This document shows, one piece after another, positions 10,560 to 22,288 of a stretch of DNA of 64,000 bases. The position numbers and the translations under genes were made by a program. The notes under the pieces were generated by a model that saw only the letters and a list, made by a program, of their open reading frames with translations, had not been told where the DNA came from and made no database searches. The DNA lies in contig OZ025845.1 in assembly GCA_964019425.1 (NCBI GenBank), forward strand, positions 434,001 through 498,000, given 5' to 3'. Origin of the DNA: Flectonema sp. DT1601. Taxonomy: Eukaryota; Euglenozoa; Diplonemea; Diplonemida; Diplonemidae. The stretch's first letter is position 1, and each line of letters begins with the position of its first letter.

Positions 10560-12360
10560 TTATTATTTAAAAAAAGGAAACAATCAGTTTAGCGTCTCGA
10601 TCAGGACGGAAAATAGAAATTAATCGACATAGTTGATCGATAGAAAAAAAACAATGATAACATTGTTTATTCTTTTTTTTTTTTTTTTTTTTTTTTAAAT
10701 CCTTTTAATTATTTTAAAGAAAAAACAATCAGTTTAGCGTCTTGACCAGGACGGAAAATAGAAAGTAATCGACATAGTCGATCGATAAAAAAAAAGCAAT
10801 GATAACATTGTTTATTCCTTTTTTTTTTTTTTTTTTTTATTCTTTTCATTTATTTTTAAAGAAAAAACAATCAGTTTAGCGTCCTGACCAGGACGGAAAA
10901 TTGAAAGTGATCGACATAGGCGATCGATAAAAAAACAATGATAACATTGTTTATTCTTTTTTTTTTGTTTTTTTTTTTTTTATTCTTTTTATTTATTTTT
11001 TAAAGAAAAAACAATCAGTTTAGCGTCTTGACCAGGACGGAAAATAGAAATTAGTCGACAAAGTCGATCGATAACAAAACAATGATAACATTGTTTATTC
11101 TTTTTTTTTTTTTTTTTTTTTTTTATTCTTTTTATTTATTTTTAAAGAAAAAACAATCAGTTTAGCGTCCTGACCAGGACGGAAATAGAAAGTAATCGAC
11201 ATAGTCGATCGATAAAAAAAAACAATGATAACATTGTTTAATCTTTTTTTTTTTTTTTTTTTTTTTTTATTCTTTTTATTTTTTTAGAAAAAACGATCAG
11301 TTTAGCGTCTTGACCAGGACGGAAAATAGAAATTAGTCGACAAAGTCGATCGATAAAAAAACAATGATAACATTGTTTATTCTTTTTTTTTTTTTTTTTT
11401 TTAAATTCTTTTTATTTATTTTTTAAGAAAAAAAACGGAAAATAGAAATTAGTCGACAAAGTCGAACGATAAAAAAACTATGATAACATTGTTTATTCTT
11501 TTTTTTATTTTTTTTTTTTATATTCTTTTTTATTAATTTTGAAAAAAAAAAACAATCAGTTTAGCGTCTTGACCAGGACGGAAAATAGAAAGTAATCGAC
11601 ATAGTCGATCGATAAAAAAACAATGATAACATTGTTTATTCTTTTTTTTTTTTTTTTTTTTAAATTCTTTTTATTTATTTTTTAAGAAAATAAAACGGAA
11701 AATAGAAATTAGTCGACAAAGTCGAACGATAAAAAAAACAATGATAACATTGTTTATTCTTTTTTTTATTTTTTTTTTTATATTCTTTTTTATTAATTTT
11801 GAAAAAAAAAAAAAAGAACAATCAGTTTAGCGTCTTGACCAGGACGGAAAATAGAAAGTAATCGACATAGTCGATCGATAAAAAAACAATGATAACATTG
11901 TTTATTCTTTTTTTTTTTTTTTTTCTTTTTAAATTCATTTTATTTATTTTTTAAGAAAAAAAACGGAAAATAGAAATTAGTCGACAAAGTCGAACGATAA
12001 AAAAAACAATGATAACATTGTTTATTCTTTTTTTTATTTTTTTTTTTTTTATATTCTTTTTTATTAATTTTGAAAAAAAAAAAACAATCAGTTTAGCGTC
12101 TTGACCAGGACGGAAAATAGAAAGTAATCAACATAGTCGATCGATAAAAATACAATGATAACATTGTTTAATCTTTTATAATTTTTTATTTTTTTTTTGT
12201 TTTAAAAAAAAAAAAAAAAAAACAAGCGGAATTGATCATAATGGGTGGTAGGGGTTGTTATAACTTCGTTTGAAAATTCTTCTTTTTTGATTTCTTTTTT
12301 TTTTTTCTTTTTACAGGAGTTAAGATCACTGTCAGGAGACAACACATTAACAAGAGCAGC
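10122..12360 (-). mobile_element. Solo 3' copy inserted in the RT gene
   Basis: A 5'-truncated copy holding only the retroelement 3' end: block (10122-10600), satellite array (10600-12175, five type A monomers then A/B dimers) and the start of the tail (ACAGGAGTTAAGATCACT to AACAAGAGCAGC). It splits the RT pseudogene at codons KEAQ|EENE in the orientation opposite to the host gene. The joined target would read GCGCAAGAA, consistent with a 2-bp AA duplication, though the right flank has a few changes. Confidence 0.8.
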
Positions 12361-12473
12361 AAGAAAATGAAACCCCAAAGCGTCCGAGGGAGCGCCTATC
12401 ACAAAAAAAGCGAACTCCACCCTCAACGAATCCTCATGATCGCAGAAGAATCTTTTTAGATGACGATTGCTAA
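12361..12473 (+). pseudogene. RT polyprotein C-terminal tail, resumed
   Basis: Last approximately 36 codons of the E1-type ORF (KRPRERLSQKKRTPPSTN, then DDDC and stop TAA at 12471-12473), displaced by the solo copy. A 3-bp deletion and one substitution lie at the junction. Confidence 0.85.
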
Positions 12474-13194
12474 GTTCTAGTTTCTATTAGTATTAAATTA
12501 TTTGTATTATTTTGTCGATATGTTTATGTCTGTACGATCATAACGTCAATCAGATTACTGCAACTGGAAATATTACTGCGCGGAAAAAACCGCACTAATT
12601 TCCAAATCTGCAAAAAACCGCACTAATTTTTCCACGCAGTAATATTTCCACCGCACTAATATTTCTGCTCAGAAGTGATTTTTTTTCCAGCTGCATTTTT
12701 CTGCTGGTGCCTTACACAGCAAAAAAGCAACCAAATTTTTTTCTACCACCAAGTGGAAAAAACCGCACTAATCTTTTCTCAGAAAAACCGCACTAATTTT
12801 TCCGCGCAGTAATATTTCCCCGCAGTAATTATTCAGCGCAGTAATATTTCCAGTTGCAGTAATTGTTAATTGTAATTGGTTTGAGCGCTTATCAAAAAAA
12901 AAAAAAAAAAAGCGAACTCCAACCTCAACGAACTTTCATGATCGCAGAAGAATCTTTTTAGATGACGATTGCTAAGTTCTAGTTTCTATTAGTATTTATT
13001 TATTTGTATTATTTTGTCGATATGTTTATGTCCGTTAGATCATAACGTTAATCAGATTAATTGTCAACTGTTAATTGTAAATGGTCTAAACCCCAATCCA
13101 AGTTCCCAAGGCTTGGCATAGATTTGAGTGACGCCTTACTGGCCTCCTCATCCTCTATGAGTGGTGAGGGGGCCAGCAATGGTTTTTTTTTTTT
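12474..13194 (+). other. Retroelement 3'UTR with tandem duplication and MITE
   Basis: Matches the E1 3'UTR: a first copy after the stop, an A-rich stretch at 12893-12911, then a second copy of the ORF end plus UTR (12912-13080). The conserved stretch with CCAAGGCTTGG and CCTCATCCTCTATGAG follows, to about 13182. The MITE at 12558-12859 is inserted in the first copy. In the poly(T) near 13185 the sequence switches to the short element. Confidence 0.75.
12558..12859. mobile_element. TA-flanked MITE, 302 bp
   Basis: Terminal inverted repeats of at least 24 bp, starting CTGCAACTGGAAATATTACT at both ends, flanked by TA (12556-12557 and 12860-12861). The empty site is present in E1 near 32775 (CAGATTAATTG), which confirms a precise TA insertion. 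The interior is built of short repeats of CCGCACTAAT and CGCAGTAATATTTCC. It has no coding capacity and is probably mobilised by a Tc1/mariner-type enzyme. Confidence 0.88.
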
Positions 13195-14350
13195 GATTTT
13201 TTGATCTGAGTGTGAGGGAATGACCTGTTAGTGCATTGGGCATAGGCTGGGCTGCAGTTTAGATGTCTTAGGTGTTAATAGGGGGTTCCTCTTAGCATTT
13301 TTCTTTGTTCCCACCTTATGATTTTCTTGAAGAAAAAAAATAGAAGTCATAATGGTGCTTCCCTCTGGAAGGGTTGTAAGCCATGGTGTCCAACTAAATT
13401 AAAGGACAAGTCTGGGATAATCCCTGCCAGAGGGGCGAGTATTCTACCATGGTTGAAATACTCTGGCAACTGATCTTCAATTTTATGTTGTTTGTTAGCT
13501 GCTGGTGTATCTCGATCATGTGTTGATACTTGCATTTTTTTTATTTGTAATCTTCTATTACAATTCTCTTTCTGTTCTGGTCTGTTACTTCATTTGTCTT
13601 GTTTAACTTCAGTTATATCCATTTTACTTTTTATTGTTTCCCATCTACTTTTTATTTTCTATTAGTTCTGGTCAGAAACTCCTGGGCAGCAAGAAGGAAA
13701 GCAGTTTAGTACTTCTGGGTGTTTGGCATCACCCCCCATAGTGAGCAAGTACAACAGGTAGCATTGGTAGTCTGTTGATCCTGAGTGATCCCAGCTACAG
13801 TTTTGTTTTTCTTTCTTTTTTTTAGAAGAAGATCAGGACATCCAAGCACTGCTGGATAGTTGCTGAATGCAGGGCCTGCCTGTGGCATTATAATAACAGG
13901 CTAAGTCATTTGTAGTTCATAGTTTACCTTTGATTTTATAACTTCACACAGGGTACTATGAACGATGAGAGATCCAGTGGGATCACTCAGGGTCTAGTAG
14001 AGACCACCAATGTTGTGCGTTGATAGGCAAGGTGATCAACCTTGACATTCTTTCTTTTCTCTCCTGTTGTGACAAACACAAAATACACGCACAGCTTACA
14101 GTGTGTTCTTTGTGTATGTTTTCTTCAGGTGTGAGTAGTTTTTTTGTTCTTGCTCTTCAGGGAGGGCCTTAGCCAAAAGCTAACAGTCCAAATCTCACCT
14201 GGAAATTCTACTCAGTCCTTGTCAGTTTTGGCATCAAACTTGTAATGGTTTAATCATTACAGGTTATTTACTGAAATATTTGTTCTAAAAGTTGCTAAGT
14301 ATTTCTCACTTAGAAATTTTTTATTTTTTTATTTTCAGCTTAATTAGCTA
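13195..14350 (+). mobile_element. Short related element, tandem junction
   Basis: Sense-strand copy: internal region (13195-13905), the complete 3' segment (about 13906-14207) ending GGAAATTCTACT, and immediately the 5' start of a second unit (AGTCCTTGTCAG...) running to TTAGCTA at 14350. Two units therefore lie head to tail, the second truncated where a 3' block begins. The two short frames seen at 52852 and 53371 recur here on the minus strand (13706-13888 and 13347-13535). Confidence 0.75.
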
Positions 14351-14545
14351 AATTCGATAGAGTGGGAAGTAACGGACTGGGAGCTTTTGGCTCCTGCCCT
14401 ATTCCCGATGTAAACTTTCTTTTTATTTTTTTTTTTTTTTTTTTTAACAGGCCCAGAGGGCGACAATGACTGTTGCTGACCAAGGAATAATATTCAAATG
14501 AATTTTCGTTTCAAAGAAACGAACAGAATTAAGGGAGAGGCAGAG

Positions 14546-14576
<31 letters not shown>

Positions 14577-14773
14577 AAAAAATATGAAGAGGAAATAATC
14601 AAACATGAAAAAAATAAAAAAAAAAAAATAAAAAAAAAAAAATAAAATATAAATAAAAAACGTTGTATGAAAAAGGAAAAAAAAGAAAAAAAAAAAAAAA
14701 AAAAGACCAGAAAAGGAAAGAGAAAATGAAAAGGTATAATATTATTGTGGGGATATGAGGATAGCAGGGAGAT

Positions 14774-14810
<37 letters not shown>

Positions 14811-14830
14811 TTATTATTTAAAAAAAGGAA
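14351..14830 (-). repeat. 3' block (antisense), GATAGAG subtype
   Basis: Starts AATTCGATAGAGTGGG rather than the usual ATTTCGATAAAGTGGG and has CCCAGAGGG instead of CCCAAAGGG. The same subtype occurs at 56216, so the two blocks are closely related although their outer neighbours differ. Confidence 0.8.
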
Positions 14831-15625
14831 ACAATCAGTTTAGCGTCTCGATCGGGACGGAAAATAGAAATTAATCGACATAGTCGATCGATAGAAAAAA
14901 AAACAATGATAACATTGTTTATTCTTTTTTTTTTTGTTTTTTTTTTATATTCTTTTTTATTAATTTTGAAAAAAAAAAAACAATCAGTTTAGCGTCTTGA
15001 CCAGGACGGAAAATAGAAAGTGATCGACATAGTCGATCGATAAAAAAACAATGATAACATTGTTTATTCATTTTTTTTTATTTTTTTTTAAATTCTTATT
15101 ATTTATTTTTTAAAGAAAAAAAACGGAAAATAAAAATTAGTCGACAAAGTCGAACGATAAAAAAAAAACCAATGATAACATTGTTTATTCTTTTTTTTTT
15201 TGTTTTTTTTTTATATTCTTTTTTATTAATTTTGAAAAAAAAAAAACAATCAGTTTAGCGTCTTGACCAGGACGGAAAATAGAAAGTGATCGACATAGTC
15301 GATCGATAAAAAAACAATGATAACATTGTTTATTCATTTTTTTTTATTTTTTTTTAAATTCTTATTATTTATTTTTTAAAGAAAAAAAACGGAAAATAAA
15401 AATTAGTCGACAAAGTCGAACGATAAAAAAAAAACCAATGATAACATTGTTTATTCTTTTTTTTTTTGTTTTTTTTTTATATTCTTTTTTATTAATTTTG
15501 AAAAAAAAAAAACAATCAGTTTAGCGTCTTGACCAGGACGGAAAATAGAAAGTGATCGACATAGTCGATCGATAAAAAAACAATGATAACATTGTTTATT
15601 CATTTTTTTTTATTTTTTTTTAAAT

Positions 15626-16396
15626 CATAGATGGAAGTGCCCTCCAAATTTGGAGGGCGCCTGGTGAAAATCAGCCACAAAAACTTGTAGGGCCAAAATA
15701 GGGCCATTGTAGGGCCAAAATAGGGCCAAAATAGGGCGCTGGAGGGCGCGTAGGGCGCTTTTTTAATTAAATTTAATATAATGCCGAGCTCATTTTGACA
15801 CACCCCTGCCCTCAGCGAGGGTCGAATCGCATCTTATTTGACTTTTCTCCGGTTCGCCTGATCAAATGCGTCTTTGGGATATCAGTTTACTTGCCACCAG
15901 TAAACTTCTTTTTTTTTCTCACAAGGTACCGTGAAGACCGGCCTATTAACAGGTTAGCAAGAACGCACTCTCCCTCCTCGAATCCCTCTATAATCGACTC
16001 GGTGCATTCTGCGGGCTAATCAGCTCCTTGTAGATCTGGGATGCATCGTCCACTGAACTGAGTTTCAGCTTCAGGGATTGCAGCAGGCTCCGGAAGCTCT
16101 CAAGGAGTAGCCCATTGTTTTTGCCATTGTTGACCTCCGAACCATGACCTGGAGGTCTCGGGTTCGAACCCCGTGACACCCTTTTTTCTCTTTTTCGAAA
16201 GACTGCCAAGCATGTCAAAATTTTTTTTTTGCTTCTGCGTCAAAATACTTGTGCGTCAGTGTAAGTCGACGTCAATTTAGCTGTCTTATAGTAATAAAAA
16301 AGGAAAAAAAAAGCGCCCTCCAAAATAATATTTATATTAAAAGCGCCCTACAAGCGCCCTACACGCCCTCCAAATTGTAGGGCACTTCCATCTATG
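15626..16396. mobile_element. DNA transposon with 6-bp target duplication
   Basis: 771 bp bounded by inverted CATAGATGGAAGTGCCCT ends and flanked by TTAAAT (15620-15625 and 16397-16402). A neighbouring satellite repeat gives the empty site. Subterminal regions are packed with GTAGGGC and GCGCCCT repeats in inverse orientation. The unique core (15790-16260) holds no transposase. It includes a short open stretch on minus (SFRSLLQSLKLKLSSVDDAS) next to a splice-acceptor-like T-rich/CACAAG, possibly a captured exon. A 6-bp duplication would fit Dada-type or other less common superfamilies; a TTAA element is less likely because the ends are asymmetric about TTAA. Confidence 0.75.
16130..16185 (+). 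other. tRNA-like B-box sequence
   Basis: GGTTCGAACCC, a perfect pol III B box, lies beside CGGG/CCCG pairing, a GACCTCC/GGAGGTC hairpin just upstream, and a T-run downstream. No matching 5' acceptor strand or A box is found at tRNA spacing, so this is a tRNA- or SINE-derived remnant rather than a tRNA gene. Confidence 0.35.
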
Positions 16397-16916
16397 TTAA
16401 ATTCTTATTATTTATTTTTTAAAGAAAAAAAACGGAAAATAAAAATTAGTCGACAAAGTCGAACGATAAAAAAAAAACCAATGATAACATTGTTTATTCT
16501 TTTTTTTTTTGTTTTTTTTTTATATTCTTTTTTATTAATTTTGAAAAAAAAAAAACAATCAGTTTAGCGTCTTGACCAGGACGGAAAATAGAAAGTAATC
16601 GACATAGTCGATCGATAAAAAAACAATGATAACATTGTTTAATCTTTTTTTTTAAATTCTTTTTATTTATTTTTTAAAGAAAAAAAACGGAAAATAGAAA
16701 TTAGTCGACAATGTCGAACGATAAAAAAACAATGATAACATTGTTTATTCTTTTTTTTTTATTTTTTTTATATTTTTTTTTTAATTAATTTTGAAAAAAA
16801 AAACAATCAGTTTAGCGTCTTGACCAGGACGGAAAATAGAAAGCGATCGACATAGTCGATCGATAAGAAAACAATGATAACATTGTTTATTCTTTTTTTT
16901 TATTTTAAATTCTTTT

Positions 16917-19900
16917 GAATTTCGATAAAGTGGGAAGTAACGGACTGGGAGCTTTTGGCTCCTGCCCTATTCCCGATGTAAACTTTCTTTTTATTTTTTT
17001 TTTTTTTTTTAACAGGCCCAAAGGGCGACAATGATGGTTGCTGACCAAGGAATAATATTCAAATGAATTTTCGTTTCAAAGAAACGAACAGAATTGAGAG
17101 AGAGGCAGAGAAAAAAAAAAAAAAAAAAAAGAAAGAATAGAAAAAAAAAATATGAAGAGGAAATAATCAAACATGAAAAAAAAAAAAAAAAAAAAAATAT
17201 ATATAAATAAAAAACGTTGTATGAAAAAGGAAAAAAAGAAAAAAAAAGACCAGAAAAGGAAAGAGAAAATGAAAAGGTATAATATTATTGTGGGGATATG
17301 AGGATAGCAGGGAGATGCTCTTTTTTTTTTTTTTTTTTTTTTTTTTATTTATTATTTAAAAAAAGGAAACAATCAGTTTAGCGTCTCGATCAGGACGGAA
17401 AATAGAAATTAATCGACATAGTTGATCGATAGAAAAAAAACAATGATAACATTGTTTATTCTTTTTTTTTTTTTTTTTTTTTTTTAAATCCTTTTAATTA
17501 TTTTAAAGAAAAAACAATCAGTTTAGCGTCTTGACCAGGACGGAAAATAGAAAGTAATCGACATAGTCGATCGATAAAAAAAAAACAATGATAACATTGT
17601 TTATTCCTTTTTTTTTTTTTTTTTTTTATTCTTTTCATTTATTTTTAAAGAAAAAACAATCAGTTTAGCGTCCTGACCAGGACGGAAAATTGAAAGTGAT
17701 CGACATAGTCGATCGATAAAAAAACAATGATAACATTGATTAATCATTTTTTTTTTTTTTTTTTTTTTTTTTAACCTTTTAATTATTTTTTAAAGAAAAA
17801 ACAATCAGTTTAGCGTCTTGACCAGGACGGAAAATAGAAAGTGATCGACATAGTCGATCGATAAAAAACAATGATAACATTGTTTATTCTTTTTTTTTTT
17901 TTTTTTTTTTTAATCCTTTTTATTATTTTAAAGAAAAAACAATCAGTTTAGCGTCTTGACCAGGACGGAAAATAGAAAGTGATCGACATAGTCGATCGAT
18001 AAAAAAACAATGATAACATTGTTTATTCTTTTTTTTTTTTTTTTTAAATTCTTTTTATTTATTTTTAAAGAAAAAAAAACGGAAAATAAAAATTAGTCGA
18101 CAAAGTCGAACGATAAAAAACAACAATGATAACATTGTTTATTCTTTTTGTTTTTGTTTTTTTTTATATTCTTTTTTATTAATTTTGAAAAAAAAACAAT
18201 CAGTTTAGCGTCTTGACCAGGACGGAAAATAGAAAGTAATCGACATAGTCGATCGATAAAATAAAAACAATGATAACATTGTTTATTCCTTTTTTTTTTT
18301 TTTTTATTCTTTTTATTTATTTTTAAAGAAAAAACAATCAGTTTAGCGTCCTGACCAGGACGGGAAATAGAAAGTGATCGACATAGTCGATCGATAAAAA
18401 AACAATGATAACATTGTTTATTCTTTTTTTTTTGTTTTTTTTTTTTTATTCTTTTTATTTATTTTTTAAAGAAAAAACAATCAGTTTAGCGTCTTGACCA
18501 GGACGGAAAATAGAAATTAGTCGACAAAGTCGATCGATAACAAAACAATGATAACATTGTTTAATCTTTTTTTTTTTTTTTTTTTTTTTTATTCTTTTTA
18601 TTTATTTAGAAAAAACAATCAGTTTAGCGTCCTGACCAGGACGGGAAATAGAAAGTGATCGACATAGTCGATCGATAAAAAAACAATGATAACATTGTTT
18701 ATTCTTTTTTTTTTGTTTTTTTTCTTTTATTCTTTTTATTTATTTTTTAAAGAAAAAACAATCAGTTTAGCGTCCTGACCAGGACGGAAAATAGAAAGTA
18801 ATCGACATAGTCGATCGATAAAAAAAAACAATGATAACATTGTTTAATCTTTTTTTTTTTTTTTTTTTTTTTTATTCTTTTTATTTATTTAGAAAAAACA
18901 ATCAGTTTAGCGTCTTGACCAGGACGGAAAATAGAAATTAGTCGACAAAGTCGATCGATAAAAAAACAATGATAACATTGTTTATTCTTTTTTTTTTTTT
19001 TTTTTTTAAATTCTTTTTATTTATTTTTTAAGAAAAAAAAACGGAAAATAGAAATTAGTCGACAAAGTCGAACGATAAAAAACTATGATAACATTGTTTA
19101 TTCTTTTTTTTATTTTTTTTTTTTATATTCTTTTTTATTAATTTTGAAAAAAAAAAACAATCAGTTTAGCGTCTTGACCAGGACGGAAAATAGAAAGTAA
19201 TCGACATAGTCGATCGATAAAAAAACAATGATAACATTGTTTATTCTTTTTTTTTTTTTTTTTAAATTCTTTTTATTTATTTTTAAAGAAAAAAAAACGG
19301 AAAATAAAAATTAGTCGACAAAGTCGAACGATAAAAAACAACAATGATAACATTGTTTATTCTTTTTGTTTTTGTTTTTTTTTATATTCTTTTTTATTAA
19401 TTTTGAAAAAAAAACAATCAGTTTAGCGTCTTGACCAGGACGGAAAATAGAAAGTAATCGACATAGTCGATCGATGAAAAAAAAAATGATAACATTGTTT
19501 ATTCTTTTTTTTTTTTTTTTTTTTTTAAATTCTTTTTATTTATTTTTTAAAAAGAAAAAAAACGGAAAATAGAAATTAGTCGACAAAGTCGAACGATAAA
19601 AAAACAATGATAACATTGTTTATTCTTTTTTTTTATTATTTTTTTTTTTATATTCTTTTTTATTAATTTTGAAAAAAAAAAAAAAAAAACAATCAGTTTA
19701 GCGTCTTGACCAGGACGGAAAATAGAAAGTAATCGACATAGTCGATCGATAAAAAAACAATGATAACATTGTTTATTCTTTTTTTTTTTTTTTTTTTTTT
19801 AAATTCATTTTATTTATTTTTTAAGAAAAACGGAAAATAGAAATTAGTCGACAAAGTCGAACGATAAAAAAAACAATGATAACATTGTTTATTCTTTTTT

Positions 19901-20384
19901 TTATTTTTTTTTTTTTTATATTCTTTTTTATTAATTTTGAAAAAAAAAAACAATCAGTTTAGCGTCTTGACCAGGACGGAAAATAGAAAGTAATCGACAT
20001 AGTCGATCGATAAAAATACAATGATAACATTGTTTAATCTTTTATAATTTTTTATTTTTTTTTTGTTTTAAAAAAAAAAAAAAAAAAAACAAGCGGAATT
20101 GATCATAATGGGTGGTAGGGGTTGTTATAACTTCGTTTGAAAATTCTTCTTTTTTGATTTCTTTTTTTTTTTTCTTTTTACAGGAGTTAAGATTACTGTC
20201 AGGAGACAACACATTAACAAGAGCAGCAAGCAGAGTTGACACTATCAATTCAAATTTGAAATACCGGGAATTAATTTACAAGGGGGTATCTCAAGTGACT
20301 TGGTATCTCTAGCGTGTCGGTATCTCTGGAGTGCTGGTATCTCGTATGTGCGTTGGTATCTCATGAGTGATGGTATCTCTTGTG
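16917..20384 (-). mobile_element. Solo 3' copy inserted in a satellite array
   Basis: 5'-truncated copy: block (16917-17385), satellite array (17386-20060, starting with type A monomers only), the GAGTTAAGATTACTGTCAGG tail (20183-20280) and six GGTATCTC minisatellite units (20287-20384). It splits an A/B array whose flanks (AAATTCTTTT and ATTTATTTTTTAAAG) read continuously when the copy is removed. Its 5' limit differs from those of the other solo copies. Confidence 0.8.
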
Positions 20385-21244
20385 CATTTATTTTTTAAAG
20401 AAGAAAAGCGGAAAATAGAAATTAGTCGACAAAGTCGAACGATAAAAAAAAACAATGATAACATTGTTTATTCTTTTTTTTTATTTTTTTTATATTTTTT
20501 TTTTAATTAATTTTGAAAAAGAAAACAATCAGTTTAGCGTCTTGACCAGGACGGAAAATAGAAAGCGATCGACATAGTCGATCGATAAAAAAACAATGAT
20601 AACATTGTTTATTCTTTTTTTTTATTTTAAATTCTTTTTATTTATTTTTTAAAGAAAAAAAAACGGAAAATAGAAATTAGTCGACAAAGTCGAACGATAA
20701 AAAAAAACAATGATAACATTGTTTATTCTTTTTTTTATTTTTTTTTTTATTCTTTTTTATTAACTTTGAAAAAAAAAAAACAATCAGTTTAGCGTCTTGA
20801 CCAGGACGGAAAATAGAAAGTAATCGACATAGTCGATCGATAAAAAAAAAACAATGATAACATTGTTTATTCTTTTTTTTTATTTTAAATTCTTTTTATT
20901 TATTTTTTAAAGAAAAAAAAAACGGAAAATAGAAATTAGTCGACAAAGTCGAACGATAAAAAAAAACAATGATAACATTGTTTATTCTTTTTTTTTTTTT
21001 TTTATTTCTTTTTATTTATTAAAAAAAAAAAACAATCAGTTTAGCGTCTTGACCAGGACGGAAAATAGAAAGTGATCGACATAGTCGATCGATAAAAAAA
21101 AACAATGATAACATTGTTTATTCTTTTTTTTTATTTTAAATTCTTTTTATTTATTTTTTAAAGAAAAAAAAAACGGAAAATAGAAATTAGTCGACAAAGT
21201 CGAACGATAAAAAAAAAACAATGATAACATTGTTTATTCTTTTT
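20385..21244 (-). repeat. Hairpin satellite array, resumed
   Basis: Regular A/B dimers continuing the array interrupted at 16917. At about 21245 the orientation flips: the T-rich linker after a type B monomer joins the linker of an oppositely oriented array. Confidence 0.88.
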
Positions 21245-22256
21245 CAAAATTAATAAAAAAGAATATAAAAAAAAAAAAAAAAAAAAAAAAGAATAAACAA
21301 TGTTATCATTGTTTTTTTATCGATCGACTATGTCGATCACTTTCTATTTTCCGACCTGGTCAAGACGCTAAACTGATTGTTTTTTTTTTCAAAATTAATA
21401 AAAAAGAATATAAAAAAAAAAAAAAAAAAGAATAAACAATGTTATCATTGTTTTTTTTTTATCGTTCGACTTTGTCGACTAATTTCTATTTTCCGTTTCT
21501 TTTCTTTAAAGAATAAATAAAAAGAATTTAAAATAAAAAAAAAGAATAAACAATGTTATCATTGTTTTCTTATCGATCGACTATGTCGATCACTTTCTAT
21601 TTTCCGTCCTGGTCAAGACGCTAAACTGATTGTTTTTTTTTTCAAAATTAATAAAAAAGAATATAAAAAAAAAAAAAAAAAAAAAAGAATAAACAATGTT
21701 ATCATTGTTTTTTTTATTGTTCGACTTTGTTGACTAATTTCTATTTTCCGTTTTTTTTTCTTTAAAAAATAAATAAAAAGAATTTAAAATACAAAAAAAG
21801 AATAAACAATGTTATCATTGTTTTTTTATCGATCGACTATGTCGATCACTTTCTATTTTCCGTCCTGGTCAAGACGCTAAACTGATTGTTTTTTTTTCAA
21901 AATTAATAAAAAAGAATATAAAAAAAAAAAAAAAAAGGAAAAACAATGTTATCATTGTTTTTTTTTTTATCGTTCGACTTTGTCGACTAATTTCTATTTT
22001 CCGTTTCTTTTCTTTAAAGAATAAATAAAAAGAATTTAAAATAAAAAAAATGAATAAACAATGTTATCATTGTTTTTTTTATCGATCGACTATGTCGATC
22101 ACTTTCTATTTTCCGTCCTGGTCAAGACGCTAAACTGATTGTTTTTTTTTCTTCAAAATTAATAAAAAAGAATATAAAAAAATACAAAAAAAAGAATAAA
22201 CAATGTTATCATTGTTTTTTTTATCGTTCGACTTTGTCGACTAATTTCTATTTTCC

Positions 22257-22288
<32 letters not shown>

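Larger units (their letters stand above)
14831..16916 (-). repeat. Hairpin satellite array 3
   Basis: A/B dimer array continuing the block at 14351. Several repeats carry the variant ACCAATGATAACATTG, which shortens one hairpin stem. It is interrupted by the element at 15626-16396 and ends where a solo copy inserts at 16917. After that copy the same array seems to resume at 20385. Confidence 0.88.

Noticed and set aside
16130-16185. Functional tRNA gene
   Set aside because: A good B box, but no acceptor pairing, A box or D arm at the right distance.
15626-16396. TTAA-type piggyBac element
   Set aside because: The inverted ends are symmetric only if the duplication is TTAAAT, and the ends do not begin with CCC.
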